Made by a program: the position numbers and the translations under genes. The notes beneath the pieces are model-generated. The model searched no databases. It was not told the DNA's origin and worked only from the letters and a program-made list of their open reading frames with translations. Below are positions 34,688 through 44,572 of a stretch of 64,000 nt of DNA, in pieces. How positions within the stretch are numbered: the first letter of the stretch is position 1; each line of letters opens with the position of its first letter. This DNA is from Rhizomicrobium sp. (GTDB taxonomy: Bacteria; Pseudomonadota; Alphaproteobacteria; Micropepsales; Micropepsaceae), in contig JBBCGL010000001.1 in assembly GCA_037200385.1 (NCBI GenBank), forward strand, positions 3,983,418 through 4,047,417. Direction: 5' to 3'.

Positions 34688-37564
34688 GTGGCTCCGACAA
34701 CGATGGCGTTCGGCTCGTTTCGTCTGTCGCCGCAGGAACGCGCCTTGCGCAAAGACGGCGAGCTGGTGCGCATCGGCGCGCGCGCGCTGGAGATCCTGAT
34801 CGTCCTGGCGGAGGGCGCCGGCCAGATCGTCTCCAGGCGCGATCTGATCTTGCGTGTCTGGCCGAACATGACGGTCGAAGAGGGCGCCTTGCGCGTCCAC
34901 ATCGCCGGGCTGCGTCGCGTTCTGGGCGACGACGTTCGCTACATCGAGAATGTGCCGGGCCGCGGCTACTGCCTGGTGGCGCCGGTCACCTGGGATCACG
35001 CCGAATCCGGCGCAGCGGGCCGACGCGCGCCGTATGGCGGCGCCGTTCACAATCTCCCGTCGCGGCTGTCTCGATTGATTGGCCGCGAGGAGATCGTTTC
35101 GCATCTCACCGAATCCGCGCGTGCGAACCGCCTCGTGACCGTGACGGGTACCGGCGGCATCGGAAAGACGAGCGTGGCACTCGCGGCCGCCACCAGGCTG
35201 TTGGACGATTTCGATCGCATCTGCTTCGTCGATCTGAGTCTTGCCGACGACCCGGAGAAGGCATCGCGCGTCCTGGCGACGTCATTGGGAAGCCCGGATA
35301 TGACGGCGGACGTACTGCCTGGCGTGCAGGAACTCCTTCGCGACCGCAGAACGCTGCTCATCTTCGACAGCTGTGAGCATGTCCTCGACGAAGCCTCGCG
35401 GCTTGCGGGAGCGATCCTCGGCCGGGTCGCCGATGTGCACATCCTGTGCACGAGTCGCGAGCGGCTGGGATTGGACGACGAGCAGATCGAGAAACTGGCG
35501 CCGCTCGATATGCCGGATGGTGGCGCACGCATCTCGGCCGACGAAGCCTTGAAATCGCCCGCGGTGCAGCTCTTCGTCGAGCGCGCCGAAGCCAGCGGCG
35601 CAGCCTTTCGCTTGGAAGATGCCGATGCACCCTATGTCGCCGATATCTGCCGCCAGTTGGACGGCATTCCGTTGGCGCTGGAATTGGCGGCAGCATGGGT
35701 CGGAGCGGTGCCCCCGAAAACGCTTGCGCAACAATTGGACGGGCATCTGCTGTTGGAGGCAAGTGCCCAGCGGACGGCGCAGGCGCGACACCGCACGCTG
35801 CAAGCGATGCTCGACTGGAGCCATCGGCGTCTGGACGCCGGGCAGCAGGTGCTGTTTCGCAGGCTCGCGGTATTCAGGCGCGAGTTTGCCTTGGATGCCG
35901 CCATCGCCGTTGCGGCGCATGACGGACTCGACGCGACATCCGTCACGGAATGTCTCCAGGAGCTGGCGGCGAAGTCCCTTGTCGAAATCGGCCATCGCGG
36001 CGGAGAGATATATTACCGCCTGCTGGCCGTCCCCCGTGCCTTCGGCCTGGAACGGTTGGGGAAGCTGCCGGAACACCACCCGACGCGCCGCCGGCACGCC
36101 CAACTCGTGCTGGGGTGGCTCGAGGGCTGCGAAGCGGACTGGATCGGCCAGCCGCGCGCGGTCTGGGTCGAGCGCTACGCGCGGATCGTGGACGATGTCC
36201 GCGCCGTGCTCGATTGGGCGATTTCGTCGGGCCTGGATCTCGAGCTTGCCACCGACGTCACCTGGAATTCGGCAGCCGTCTGGTTTCGCCTTTCGTTGTT
36301 GTACGAAGGCAGGAAATACGCCGAGGCGATGTTGGAAGCGCTGACGCGGACAAGGCTCCCGGACGCGCGCCGGGAGATGAAGCTCAAGGCGACGCTCGGC
36401 GTCGTGCAGAGCTATTCGGGGATCCACGACATGCCGCTCTGGGACCGGATCGAGTCGCTCGCGACGGCGCTCGGCGACAACGAACATCTCATGTTGACGC
36501 TCTGGGGCCAGTGGCAGTGTCTTCTGTTCAAGGGCCAACCGCAGAAGCTTCTTGCGCTCGCCGAGCGGTTCAAGGCGCTCGCCGCGACCGAACAGCCCGT
36601 GGCGCACAGAATCGCAGCCGAACGCATGCTGAGCATTGCCCATTATCAGCTCGGCAACCTGCAAGAATCGCGTGAGCGGATGGAGCAGCTGCTTGCCTAT
36701 CACGTTACGCCCGTCCAGCAGACGGGTGTCATCCGGTTCCAGTTGGATCAGGTCGTCTCGGGGCGCACGCTGCTGGCGCTGGTGCTTTGGCTCCAGGGCT
36801 TCCCCGAGCAGGCGCTGCAGCACGCCGTTGAAGGCGTGAAAGCGGCCGAGGCGACGGAGCACGGCATAACGATGGGCTGGGCACTGCTTGAAGGGTTGGC
36901 GCAGACGGCGATCCTGGTGGGCGACCTCGCAGCGGCGGAGGGCGCCATCGCCCGGATGTCGGCATTCTCCGCCAATGTCCACAGCCCCATGCGGCAAGGC
37001 GAGGTAGGGCTCGTCCGCGGCATCATCGCGGGCGAACGCAAGAGCTTCCGGGACGTCGCCGAAGCCCTGCGCGCCGTGAAGCGGGAATACCGGATCTATT
37101 TCATTGCGAAATTCTCGACGATCGCCGGCCGTGTCCCGGCGGCGCTGGGCGCGACCGGAGACATCGCGGGCGGAATGGAGATCGTCGACGGGGCGCTCAC
37201 GATCCTGGGCGCAAATCCCACCGAGGTGGTTCTTCCGGAGCTGCGGCGGGTCAAGGCCGAATTGATCCTGGCCTCGGGCCGTCCGGGCGCGCAGGAGGAG
37301 GCCGAGGCGCTGTTTCAGGCCGCCATGGCGCAGGCGTCCGCGCAGGCAACGCTCGGGTGGCAGGCCAGGACTGCCGTCAGCTTCGCAAGGCTGCGATTGG
37401 GCCAGGGCCGCCCGTCCGACGCCGTCGGCATCCTGCAGCCCATTGCCGACAAAATCACCGAGGGATTCGACACGCCGGATTTCCAGGCATGTTTTGCGCT
37501 GCTGGAAACGCTCGGCGTGAGCCATCCGCGCGCCGCGCTGCGGTCTCCGGCTCGCCCAGGGTGA
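34688..37564 (+). CDS. Large winged-helix / NTPase / TPR regulator (copy 2)
   Basis: A 958-residue protein with the same architecture as the regulator at 30.7 kb: winged helix at about 5-100 (WPNMTVEEGALRVHIAGLRR, GRGYCLV), NTPase with P-loop GTGGIGKTS, LLIFDSCEH and ILCTSRERLGL, then about 500 residues of helical repeats. The GLRR and RDLILRVWP elements place the DNA-binding part with the OmpR/SARP-like class. GTG 34688 has GAGGGG five bases upstream; ATG 34703 is an alternative. Both copies carry a diverged linker ending in NLP.R before the NTPase, pointing to a shared origin. Confidence 0.87.
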   Translation: MAPTTMAFGSFRLSPQERALRKDGELVRIGARALEILIVLAEGAGQIVSRRDLILRVWPNMTVEEGALRVHIAGLRRVLGDDVRYIENVPGRGYCLVAPVTWDHAESGAAGRRAPYGGAVHNLPSRLSRLIGREEIVSHLTESARANRLVTVTGTGGIGKTSVALAAATRLLDDFDRICFVDLSLADDPEKASRVLATSLGSPDMTADVLPGVQELLRDRRTLLIFDSCEHVLDEASRLAGAILGRVADVHILCTSRERLGLDDEQIEKLAPLDMPDGGARISADEALKSPAVQLFVERAEASGAAFRLEDADAPYVADICRQLDGIPLALELAAAWVGAVPPKTLAQQLDGHLLLEASAQRTAQARHRTLQAMLDWSHRRLDAGQQVLFRRLAVFRREFALDAAIAVAAHDGLDATSVTECLQELAAKSLVEIGHRGGEIYYRLLAVPRAFGLERLGKLPEHHPTRRRHAQLVLGWLEGCEADWIGQPRAVWVERYARIVDDVRAVLDWAISSGLDLELATDVTWNSAAVWFRLSLLYEGRKYAEAMLEALTRTRLPDARREMKLKATLGVVQSYSGIHDMPLWDRIESLATALGDNEHLMLTLWGQWQCLLFKGQPQKLLALAERFKALAATEQPVAHRIAAERMLSIAHYQLGNLQESRERMEQLLAYHVTPVQQTGVIRFQLDQVVSGRTLLALVLWLQGFPEQALQHAVEGVKAAEATEHGITMGWALLEGLAQTAILVGDLAAAEGAIARMSAFSANVHSPMRQGEVGLVRGIIAGERKSFRDVAEALRAVKREYRIYFIAKFSTIAGRVPAALGATGDIAGGMEIVDGALTILGANPTEVVLPELRRVKAELILASGRPGAQEEAEALFQAAMAQASAQATLGWQARTAVSFARLRLGQGRPSDAVGILQPIADKITEGFDTPDFQACFALLETLGVSHPRAALRSPARPG

Positions 37565-37681
37565 AACCGAGCGAACATTACAGGGTCCGGCTTTGGGCAC
37601 AAAACGCCGCCTAACGACACTTAACGCGCGAAGGCCGGGCGCCCGGTCCAATATCTCCAGGCAATCCATTGGTTTGCCGGC

Positions 37682-38515
37682 ATGCCCGAACCAGCCCAGT
37701 TCCACGCCCCATCAGGCTCGAAGGTCCACCTGACCCGCACGCGAGGTTCGGGCATTCTCGCCGTCATCGATTTGCCCCCGGTCGCTCCAGCGTCGCGTGG
37801 AACGCACGGCTGTGACGACGCCTATCTCCTGACGGTCGGGCTTCGGGGCGACGATCCCGAGGCGGACAACAATGGCGAGCTGGCTTTCTTCGATCTGCGA
37901 AGCGGTCGCGCCCCTGCGGCGCCGGATTTGCACCGCTCGCTTCAATTCTACCTGCCGCGTGCGGCGCTTTCGGCGGCTTCGCAGAGGGAGGGTGGCGCCT
38001 GCATCAACGAACTGGCGGGTCCGGATCGGACAGACCCGGTCCTGAGCCATCTCGGATCGACGGCCATGAAGCACCTCGACGACCGTGCCGCCGCGGGAAG
38101 GGAGATCATTCTGGATGATATCCTTCACGCGGTCTGTGCCCATGTCGCGAAGCGCTACGGCAAATCGAAGGCCGAGCGGCGCCCGGTCGCCGGTGCGCTG
38201 GCCGATTGGCAGTTGCGCACCGTCAAGAACCTGATGCTGTCGCGCATGGAGTCCAAGCCTTCGCTGGCACTCCTCTCGAAGGCGTGTGGCCTGTCGAATA
38301 GTCATTTCACGCGGGCGTTCCGCAAGTCGACCGGACAATCGCCGCATCGCTGGCTCATGGTCGCGCGCGTCGAGCGGGCAAAGGAATTCCTGTGCGCCCG
38401 CTCGCTTCCGCTCGCGGAGATCGCGCTCCGTTGCGGCTTTGCCGATCAGGGTCATTTCTGCCGCGTGTTTTTGCGTTTCGCGGGCGTCAGTCCCGGCGCA
38501 TGGAGCGAGCAGTGA
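37682..38515 (+). CDS. AraC-family regulator (paralogue 4 of 5)
   Basis: A 277-residue regulator. The DNA-binding domain has SLALLSKACGLSNSHFTRAF and PLAEIALRCGFADQGHFCRVF. The shortened effector domain keeps the QFYLPRAALSAASQREG element of the local family. It is followed, one base after its stop, by a fifth AraC gene, so two related activators are made from one message. They may form heterodimers or represent a recent duplication. Confidence 0.86.
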   Translation: MPEPAQFHAPSGSKVHLTRTRGSGILAVIDLPPVAPASRGTHGCDDAYLLTVGLRGDDPEADNNGELAFFDLRSGRAPAAPDLHRSLQFYLPRAALSAASQREGGACINELAGPDRTDPVLSHLGSTAMKHLDDRAAAGREIILDDILHAVCAHVAKRYGKSKAERRPVAGALADWQLRTVKNLMLSRMESKPSLALLSKACGLSNSHFTRAFRKSTGQSPHRWLMVARVERAKEFLCARSLPLAEIALRCGFADQGHFCRVFLRFAGVSPGAWSEQ

Positions 38516-38516
38516 C

Positions 38517-39449
38517 ATGACGGACGAAGCATCGGCCCTGCTCGATTTCCGGATTGTCGCGGCACTGGTTCAATCCGGCTGCCCGGACTCGGACGAAGCG
38601 TTGCGCGCCGTTCGCATCCGTTGCGATGGCGCGGACCGCGAAGTCCGCTGGCATGGCGTCGACGCGGACTGCGCCGAGCTCTACCTGCGGAACACGCCTG
38701 CCTTGGAGTCGATACGCGACGGACGGACACAGACCGCGCGTCCGCGGCAGGCGCTCGAGAGCGCGATGGAAGACCTGCGCGTGCCGGTCGTCTGGCGCGT
38801 CACCCATCCCATGGACCGCATCGATTTTCGCATTCCCTCGGCCGGCTTGCGCCGCTGGGCGGAGGATGCCGGCCTTCGCACGCGTCCGGTCCTGCAATTC
38901 GCGCCGGGTGAGTCGCTGGCTGACGATACGATCCGGAATTTCGGCTTGGCGATGCTGCCGGCGCTGGAATCGCCGGCGGAAGCCTCGACGCTGTTCGTGG
39001 ACAGTATCCTGCACGCGGTCTGCACCCATCTCGCGGTGGCGTATGGCGGCGCGGTCCCCAAGGCCGTTCGACGCGGCGGCCTGGCGCCCTGGCAGGAACG
39101 GCGCGCCAAGGAGCGGATTTCCGCCGGTCTTAGCTGCGGGGTGTCGTTGCAGGAGATCGCCGATGAATGCGGAATCTCCGTCGCGCATTTTTCGAGGGCT
39201 TTCCGCGAGACCACGGGATTGGCGCCCTATCAGTGGCTTCAGCGCCGGCGCATCGACAGCGCGAAGGCCTTGCTGGCTGTCCGAAGCATCCCGATTCACG
39301 ACATCGCGACACGCTGCGGGTTCACCGATCAAAGCCATTTCACGCGCGTATTTTCGAAGTGTGCGGGCACGACGCCGGCAGCCTGGCGCCGAACGGCGCT
39401 CGGCGATCCGGCGATGCGGCACGCCGGAGAGGAGGCCGTGTGTCCGTAA
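38517..39449 (+). CDS. AraC-family regulator (paralogue 5 of 5)
   Basis: A 310-residue regulator with SLQEIADECGISVAHFSRAF and PIHDIATRCGFTDQSHFTRVF in its DNA-binding domain. The effector domain is the most diverged of the five (FRIPSAGLRRWAEDAG). Its 3' end overlaps the start of the molybdenum hydroxylase gene by ten bases, so it is probably translated together with that enzyme and controls the following redox operon. Confidence 0.85.
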   Translation: MTDEASALLDFRIVAALVQSGCPDSDEALRAVRIRCDGADREVRWHGVDADCAELYLRNTPALESIRDGRTQTARPRQALESAMEDLRVPVVWRVTHPMDRIDFRIPSAGLRRWAEDAGLRTRPVLQFAPGESLADDTIRNFGLAMLPALESPAEASTLFVDSILHAVCTHLAVAYGGAVPKAVRRGGLAPWQERRAKERISAGLSCGVSLQEIADECGISVAHFSRAFRETTGLAPYQWLQRRRIDSAKALLAVRSIPIHDIATRCGFTDQSHFTRVFSKCAGTTPAAWRRTALGDPAMRHAGEEAVCP

Positions 39450-41647
39450 GCGACGGCAAACACACGGAGGGGACGGCGGACGCGCCACGGGACGATCCGC
39501 GCGCGTTGTCGCGTCGGTTCGTGCTGCAGGCCGGCGGCACGGGCGCGTTGCTCCTGGGGTTCGAATTGTCGGGCGCAGCCGGCGCCGCGACCGGCGCAAA
39601 AGCCTTTGCGCCCAACGCTTATATTCGTATCGCGCCCGACGACATGGTGACTTTGGTGATGCCGTCGGTCGAGATGGGGCAAGGCACCTACACGTCGGTC
39701 CCGATGATCCTGGCGGAAGAGCTCGACATTCCGCTGACGCGCGTGCAGCTCGAAGCCGCGCCGCCCGACCAGAAATACTACGGCAATCCCATATACGGCA
39801 TCCAAATGACGGGCGGTTCGACGACGATCCGCGGCTGGTGGATGCCGTTGCGCAAGGCCGGCGCCAGCGCCCGCGCCATGCTGGTCGGCGCGGCAGCCGC
39901 GATGTGGCGCGTCGATCCGGCGAGCTGCCGTACCGCCGATGGAACGGTTTTCCACGATCCGACCAAGCGTTCGGCGACATATGGCTCGCTTGCAGCCCAT
40001 GCCGCGCTGATCCCGCCGCCGGTCAATCCGAAGCTCAAGGATCCGAAAACCTTCAAGCTGGTGGGCCGTTCGCTGAAGCGGCTCGATACGCCGGCCAAGG
40101 TGAACGGCACGGCCGTCTATGGCATCGACGCCATGCCGCCCGGCGTCAAATTCGCGACGCTTGCGTCCAGCCCGGTATTCGGCGGCCGGGTTGCGCATGT
40201 CGATGATCGGGCGGCACGCGCGGTACAGGGCGTCCGCCAAATCATCGTGCTCGACGATCTGGTCGCGGTCGTCGGCGACCACACGTGGGCGGCGAAGTTG
40301 GGCCTCGAGGCGCTGGTGGTCGAATGGGACGGTGCGCATGGCAACCTTTCGCAAGCCGACATCTGGCGCGGCTTGGGAGAGGCCGCCGGCCGCGAAGGCG
40401 TCGTGGCGCAGAAGACCGGTGATGCGATCGGGCAATTGCGCAGTGGAACGGTGATCGAAGGCGACTACGAGCTGCCTTTCCTGGCGCACGCCGCCATGGA
40501 GCCGATGAACTGCACCGTACACCTGCGCAAGGACGCTTGCGAAATCTGGGTCGGCACCCAGGCGATGGGAAAGGCACAGGCCATCGCGGTCAAGGAGAGC
40601 GGCCTGCGTGCCGAGCAGATCGTCATCCACAATCACCTGATCGGCGGCGGCTTCGGCCGGCGGCTGGAAGTCGACGGCATCGGCAAGGCCGTCCGCATCG
40701 CCCGGCATGTCGACGGGCCGGTCAAGGTCGTGTGGTCGCGCGAGGAGGATATCCAGCAGGAGATGTACCGGCCGGTCTATCACGACCGCATGTCGGCAAA
40801 GCTCGAAGGCGGCCGCATAACGGCCTGGCGTCATCGCGTGGTCGGTCCGGCGATCCTGGCGCGCTATCTCCCGCCGGCCTTCGTCAAAGGCGTCGATCTG
40901 GATGGCGTCGACGGCGCAGTCGATCAACCTTACGACTTTCCGCATCTGCAGGTCGAGTTCACCCGGCACGAGCTGGCGCCGGTGCCGACCAGTTTCTGGC
41001 GCGGCGTCGGGCCGAACAGCAACATCTTCTCGGCGGAATGCTTCATCGACAAGCTGGCGCGGCAACACGGAATCGATCCGCTCGTCCTGCGGCAGCGGAT
41101 GCTGGCGAAGAACCGCCGCGCCCTCGCGGCGCTTGATCATGCCGCGGCGAAGGCGGAATGGACGACCCTGCCCCGCGCCGTTCCCGGCGGCGGGCGGTTC
41201 GGTCGCGGCATCGCGATGCTGTCGGCGTTCGGCAGCTATCTCGCGGCGGTCGCCGACGTCGCGGTGACCGATGACGGGGAGGTCCGGCTCAAACGCATCG
41301 TCTGCGCCGTCGATTGCGGCACGATCGTCAATCCCGATGGCGTCTTGGCGCAGGTGCAGGGCGGCATGATCTTCGGCCTCAGCGCCATACTCCACGGACA
41401 GATCACGATCGAGAAAGGCCGCGTGCAGCAGGGCAACTTCAACGACTATCGCGTGCTGCGGATAGACGAGATTCCGAAGATCGAGGTGTACCTCATGCCC
41501 AGTGAGGAGGCGCCTGGCGGCATCGGCGAGCCGGGCACGGTCGTCGTGCAGCCGGCCGTTGCCAATGCCGTCTATGCGGCCACCGGCAAGCAACTCACCC
41601 GCATGCCCATCGACCCGAAGGAAATCGCAATCACGAGGTCCCCATGA
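39440..41647 (+). CDS. Tat-exported molybdopterin aldehyde/isoquinoline-type oxidoreductase large subunit
   Basis: A 735-residue xanthine-dehydrogenase-family large subunit, closest in layout to isoquinoline 1-oxidoreductase beta (IorB). A twin-arginine signal with SRRFVLQAGG lies at about residues 28-37. Molybdopterin-binding features include PSVEMGQGTYT near 80, HNHLIGGGFGRR near 405, FWRGVGPNSN near 520 and the terminal GGIGEPGTV with its catalytic-type glutamate. IorB enzymes need a [2Fe-2S] IorA partner, and none is encoded nearby. The start is GTG 39440 with GGAGAGGAGG upstream. The stop overlaps the OYE start. Confidence 0.86.
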   Translation: MSVSDGKHTEGTADAPRDDPRALSRRFVLQAGGTGALLLGFELSGAAGAATGAKAFAPNAYIRIAPDDMVTLVMPSVEMGQGTYTSVPMILAEELDIPLTRVQLEAAPPDQKYYGNPIYGIQMTGGSTTIRGWWMPLRKAGASARAMLVGAAAAMWRVDPASCRTADGTVFHDPTKRSATYGSLAAHAALIPPPVNPKLKDPKTFKLVGRSLKRLDTPAKVNGTAVYGIDAMPPGVKFATLASSPVFGGRVAHVDDRAARAVQGVRQIIVLDDLVAVVGDHTWAAKLGLEALVVEWDGAHGNLSQADIWRGLGEAAGREGVVAQKTGDAIGQLRSGTVIEGDYELPFLAHAAMEPMNCTVHLRKDACEIWVGTQAMGKAQAIAVKESGLRAEQIVIHNHLIGGGFGRRLEVDGIGKAVRIARHVDGPVKVVWSREEDIQQEMYRPVYHDRMSAKLEGGRITAWRHRVVGPAILARYLPPAFVKGVDLDGVDGAVDQPYDFPHLQVEFTRHELAPVPTSFWRGVGPNSNIFSAECFIDKLARQHGIDPLVLRQRMLAKNRRALAALDHAAAKAEWTTLPRAVPGGGRFGRGIAMLSAFGSYLAAVADVAVTDDGEVRLKRIVCAVDCGTIVNPDGVLAQVQGGMIFGLSAILHGQITIEKGRVQQGNFNDYRVLRIDEIPKIEVYLMPSEEAPGGIGEPGTVVVQPAVANAVYAATGKQLTRMPIDPKEIAITRSP

Positions 41648-42756
41648 GCCCACTGTTCTCGCCCCTAAAGCTGCGCGGCCTCACGCTGCCCAACAGGATC
41701 GTGGTGGCGCCGATGTGCCAATACTCCGCCAAGAACGGCGCGATGAACGAGTGGCATCTGGTCCATCTGGGCGGCCTCTCCTTCTCCGGCGCCGGCATGC
41801 TGTGCATCGAGGGGACGGCGGTGGTGCCCGAGGGGCGCATAACACCCGGCGACCTCGGCCTGTGGGACGATGAGACCGAGGATTCCTTCCGCCCGGCGCT
41901 CGCCGCCATTCGCAAGCATTCCGGGATCGCCGTGACACTGCAGCTTGCCCATGCCGGGCGCAAAGGCTCGTGCCGCGTGCCATGGGAGGGCGGACAGCAA
42001 TTGCCGCTCTCGTCGGGAGGATGGACCACGCCGGCGCCGTCCGCGGTTCCGCACAAGGACGGAGAGAGGGCCCCGGCGGCGCTCGACGCCGACGGCATGC
42101 GCCGCGTCCGTCTGGCATTTGCCGAGGCCGCGCAGCGTGCCGAACGTCTCGGCATCGACGCAATTGAGATCCACGGCGCACATGGCTATCTCATCCATGA
42201 GTTCCTCTCGCCCATCGCCAACCGCCGCAACGACGACTATGGCGGATCGCTGGAGAACCGCATGCGCTTTCCGCTCGAGATATTCGAAACGGTGCGTGCA
42301 GCGTTCCCGCCCGCCAAGCCCATCGGCGTGAAAGTCTCGACCAGCGACTGGATGGAAGGCGGCTGGGACCTCGTGCAATCCGTCGAATATGCCAAGGCGC
42401 TGAAGGCGCGGGGCGTGGATTGGGTCACGGCCTCGTCCGCCGGCATCTCGCCGCTTCAGAAGATCGTCGAAGGCCCCGGCTACCAGACGCCGTTTTCGGA
42501 AGGCATCAAGGTGGGCGCGAATGTCGAAACCATCGCGATCGGGCTCATCACCGGCGCGCGCCAGGCCGAAGAGATCATCGCCAGCGGCAAGGCCGATCTC
42601 GTCGCGCTGGCGCGGGCCATGCTCTACGACCCGCGCTGGGCCTGGCATGCCGCGGCGGAGCTCGGCGGCACGGTGCAGGCTCCGCCGCAGTATTGGCGCG
42701 CCCGGCCCCACGGCCAGAGCGGTCTGTTCGGCGAAGGCGTTTCCGGTTCCCGTTAG
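41644..42756 (+). CDS. Old Yellow Enzyme family ene-reductase, YqjM/XenA class
   Basis: A 370-residue FMN enzyme that reduces activated C=C bonds, and often nitro groups, with NAD(P)H. The APMCQYSA motif near residue 22 carries the FMN-tuning cysteine typical of the thermophilic-like class. HAGRKGS lies near 100, the substrate-binding HGAHGYLIHEFLSP near 178, and LVALARAMLYDPRW at the phosphate-binding end. The start overlaps the preceding stop by four bases (ATGA), so it is translated with the molybdenum hydroxylase. Confidence 0.93.
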   Translation: MSPLFSPLKLRGLTLPNRIVVAPMCQYSAKNGAMNEWHLVHLGGLSFSGAGMLCIEGTAVVPEGRITPGDLGLWDDETEDSFRPALAAIRKHSGIAVTLQLAHAGRKGSCRVPWEGGQQLPLSSGGWTTPAPSAVPHKDGERAPAALDADGMRRVRLAFAEAAQRAERLGIDAIEIHGAHGYLIHEFLSPIANRRNDDYGGSLENRMRFPLEIFETVRAAFPPAKPIGVKVSTSDWMEGGWDLVQSVEYAKALKARGVDWVTASSAGISPLQKIVEGPGYQTPFSEGIKVGANVETIAIGLITGARQAEEIIASGKADLVALARAMLYDPRWAWHAAAELGGTVQAPPQYWRARPHGQSGLFGEGVSGSR

Positions 42757-42852
42757 CGTGTCGGAACGTTAAAGGGCAGCGGCTTCGTCCAATCCGCGTG
42801 CCGTATCCCGTGTAGACTGGTCGACAGCTGAGCCTGCAACAGGAATTTGGCG

Positions 42853-43722
42853 ATGACGACTCCCGACGCGGCAAAGGCCGGCACGTTCAGAATCGGCGGC
42901 ACGGTCGCCGTGAACCGGCTCGGTTTCGGCGCCATGCGCATCACCGGCGATGGCTTCTGGGGCGAGCCCGCGGATCCCGACGAATGCCTGCGGATGCTCC
43001 GGCACCTGCCGGAACTCGGCGTGAACTTCGTCGATACGGCCAATTCCTATGGACCGGGCGTCTCGGAGCGGCTGATCCGCGAGGCGCTGCACCCTTACAA
43101 GGGCATGCTCATCGCGACCAAGGCCGGCTTGACGCGGCCGGGCCCGAACAATTGGGTGCCCAATGGCCGTCCCGACTATCTGATCGCAGAAGCCAAGAGC
43201 AGCGCGCGCCGCCTGGGCGTGGAGCAGATTGCGCTCTGGCAGCTCCATCGTATCGATCCCAAGGTGCCCGCAGCCGAGCAGTTCGGTGCGATCAAGGCGC
43301 TGCTCGACAGCGGCCTCATCCGTCACGCGGGCCTGAGCGAGGTTTCGGTCGCGCAAATCCAGGCGGCGTCGCGCGTGTTCGATGTCGCCACGGTTCAGAA
43401 CCGCTATAATCTGGTCGATCGCAGCAGCGAAGCGGTGCTCGACTATTGTGAGGCGAACGGTATTGGGTTCATACCGTGGTTCCCGCTCGCGGCCGGCGAT
43501 CTCGCCCGGCCCGGCTCGCTGCTCAACAAGATTGCCAAGACGCGCGGCGCGACGCCGGGACAGATCGCGCTTGCATGGCTGCTGAAGCGCAGCCCTGTGA
43601 TCCTGCCGATTCCGGGCACCTCCCGGGTCTCCCATCTGGAGGACAACGTTGCGGCTGCTGGCGTGGCGCTCTCCGACGATGAATTCGCCGATCTGAATGC
43701 CGCTGCGCGGGCGCTTAGCTAA
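42853..43722 (+). CDS. Aldo/keto reductase
   Basis: A 289-residue NADPH-dependent reductase. The catalytic tetrad is readable: D in [10 protein letters not shown] with the tyrosine following, the lysine in LIATKAGL and the histidine in LWQLHRID. The C-terminal [14 protein letters not shown] segment binds the cofactor. ATG 42853 is chosen because AGGA lies eight bases upstream. Substrates are carbonyl compounds; the enzyme probably works with the neighbouring ene-reductase on reactive carbonyls. It starts 96 bases after the OYE gene. Confidence 0.92.
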   Translation: MTTPDAAKAGTFRIGGTVAVNRLGFGAMRITGDGFWGEPADPDECLRMLRHLPELGVNFVDTANSYGPGVSERLIREALHPYKGMLIATKAGLTRPGPNNWVPNGRPDYLIAEAKSSARRLGVEQIALWQLHRIDPKVPAAEQFGAIKALLDSGLIRHAGLSEVSVAQIQAASRVFDVATVQNRYNLVDRSSEAVLDYCEANGIGFIPWFPLAAGDLARPGSLLNKIAKTRGATPGQIALAWLLKRSPVILPIPGTSRVSHLEDNVAAAGVALSDDEFADLNAAARALS

Positions 43723-43825
43723 CCGACGCGGTCCAAGTTGGAATCGTACCAAAGGCGGTCGGGCGATCCGATAACAGGTCCCCGGGACATGGGAGAAGAG
43801 AGTCCCGTTCCAACAGGAGAGCAAA

Positions 43826-44548
43826 ATGCCTGCAAGCATCGCCGCCGTGGCGGCCGTTACGATCGTTCTGGTTCATGGCGCCTTCGCCGACGGGTCGGGT
43901 TGGCGCGGCGTGACGAAGCGTCTCGAGACCGACGGCTATTCCGTCGTCGCCCCGGCCAACACGCTGCGCAGCGTCGGCTCGGACGCCGACGTCGTTGCCG
44001 GCCTCCTGAAGACGATCAAGGGACCGGTCGTCCTGGTCGGCCATTCCTATGGCGGCATGGTCATCACGAACGCGGCCAGGGGCATCGCGAATGTGAAGGC
44101 ACTGGTCTATGTCGATGCCTTCGCGCCTGACAAGGGCGAGAGCGCGGCGGCGCTGGGCGCGAAGTTTCCCGGCGGCATCGGTGCCGATTCGTTGGCGCCG
44201 GCGCCGCTGACCTCCGGCGTTGACCTCTATATCCGTGCCGACCGCTTCCACGCGGTGTTCGCCGCCGATGTCGATCCGGCCGAAGCCAAGTTCATGGCGG
44301 AAACGCAGCGGGCGATCACCCAGGCGGCTTTCATCGAACCGTCGGGCGAACCTGCCTGGAAGACGATCCCGAGCTGGTTCGTCTATGGCTCGGGTGATCT
44401 TTGCATTGCGCCCGCCTTGCACGCCTTCTTCGCGGAGCGCGCGCATGCACGCGAGGTGAAGGTCATCACCGGCGCGTCGCACGTTGCGATGATCAGCCAT
44501 CCCGACGAAGTCGCGGAAGTGATCGAACGCGCCGCGGCGGCACAATAG
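43826..44548 (+). CDS. Alpha/beta hydrolase
   Basis: A 240-residue hydrolase, similar to the pyrethroid-hydrolase or salicylate-esterase-like group of small alpha/beta hydrolases. VLVHGAFADGSGW gives the oxyanion loop, VGHSYGGMV the nucleophile serine and GASHVAMISHP the histidine. The hydrophobic N-terminus is short and does not look like a cleaved signal. AGGAG lies seven bases before the ATG. It begins the second half of the detoxification run, followed by the DUF3237 gene. Confidence 0.9.
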   Translation: MPASIAAVAAVTIVLVHGAFADGSGWRGVTKRLETDGYSVVAPANTLRSVGSDADVVAGLLKTIKGPVVLVGHSYGGMVITNAARGIANVKALVYVDAFAPDKGESAAALGAKFPGGIGADSLAPAPLTSGVDLYIRADRFHAVFAADVDPAEAKFMAETQRAITQAAFIEPSGEPAWKTIPSWFVYGSGDLCIAPALHAFFAERAHAREVKVITGASHVAMISHPDEVAEVIERAAAAQ

Positions 44549-44572
44549 GCAACCGCTCGGAGGAGTGATCTC

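Noticed and set aside
37635-37646. 12-bp perfect palindrome CCGGGCGCCCGG before the fourth AraC gene
   Set aside because: Pure GC palindromes of this length are expected often in such GC-rich DNA; there is no T-run and no nearby promoter to give it a role.
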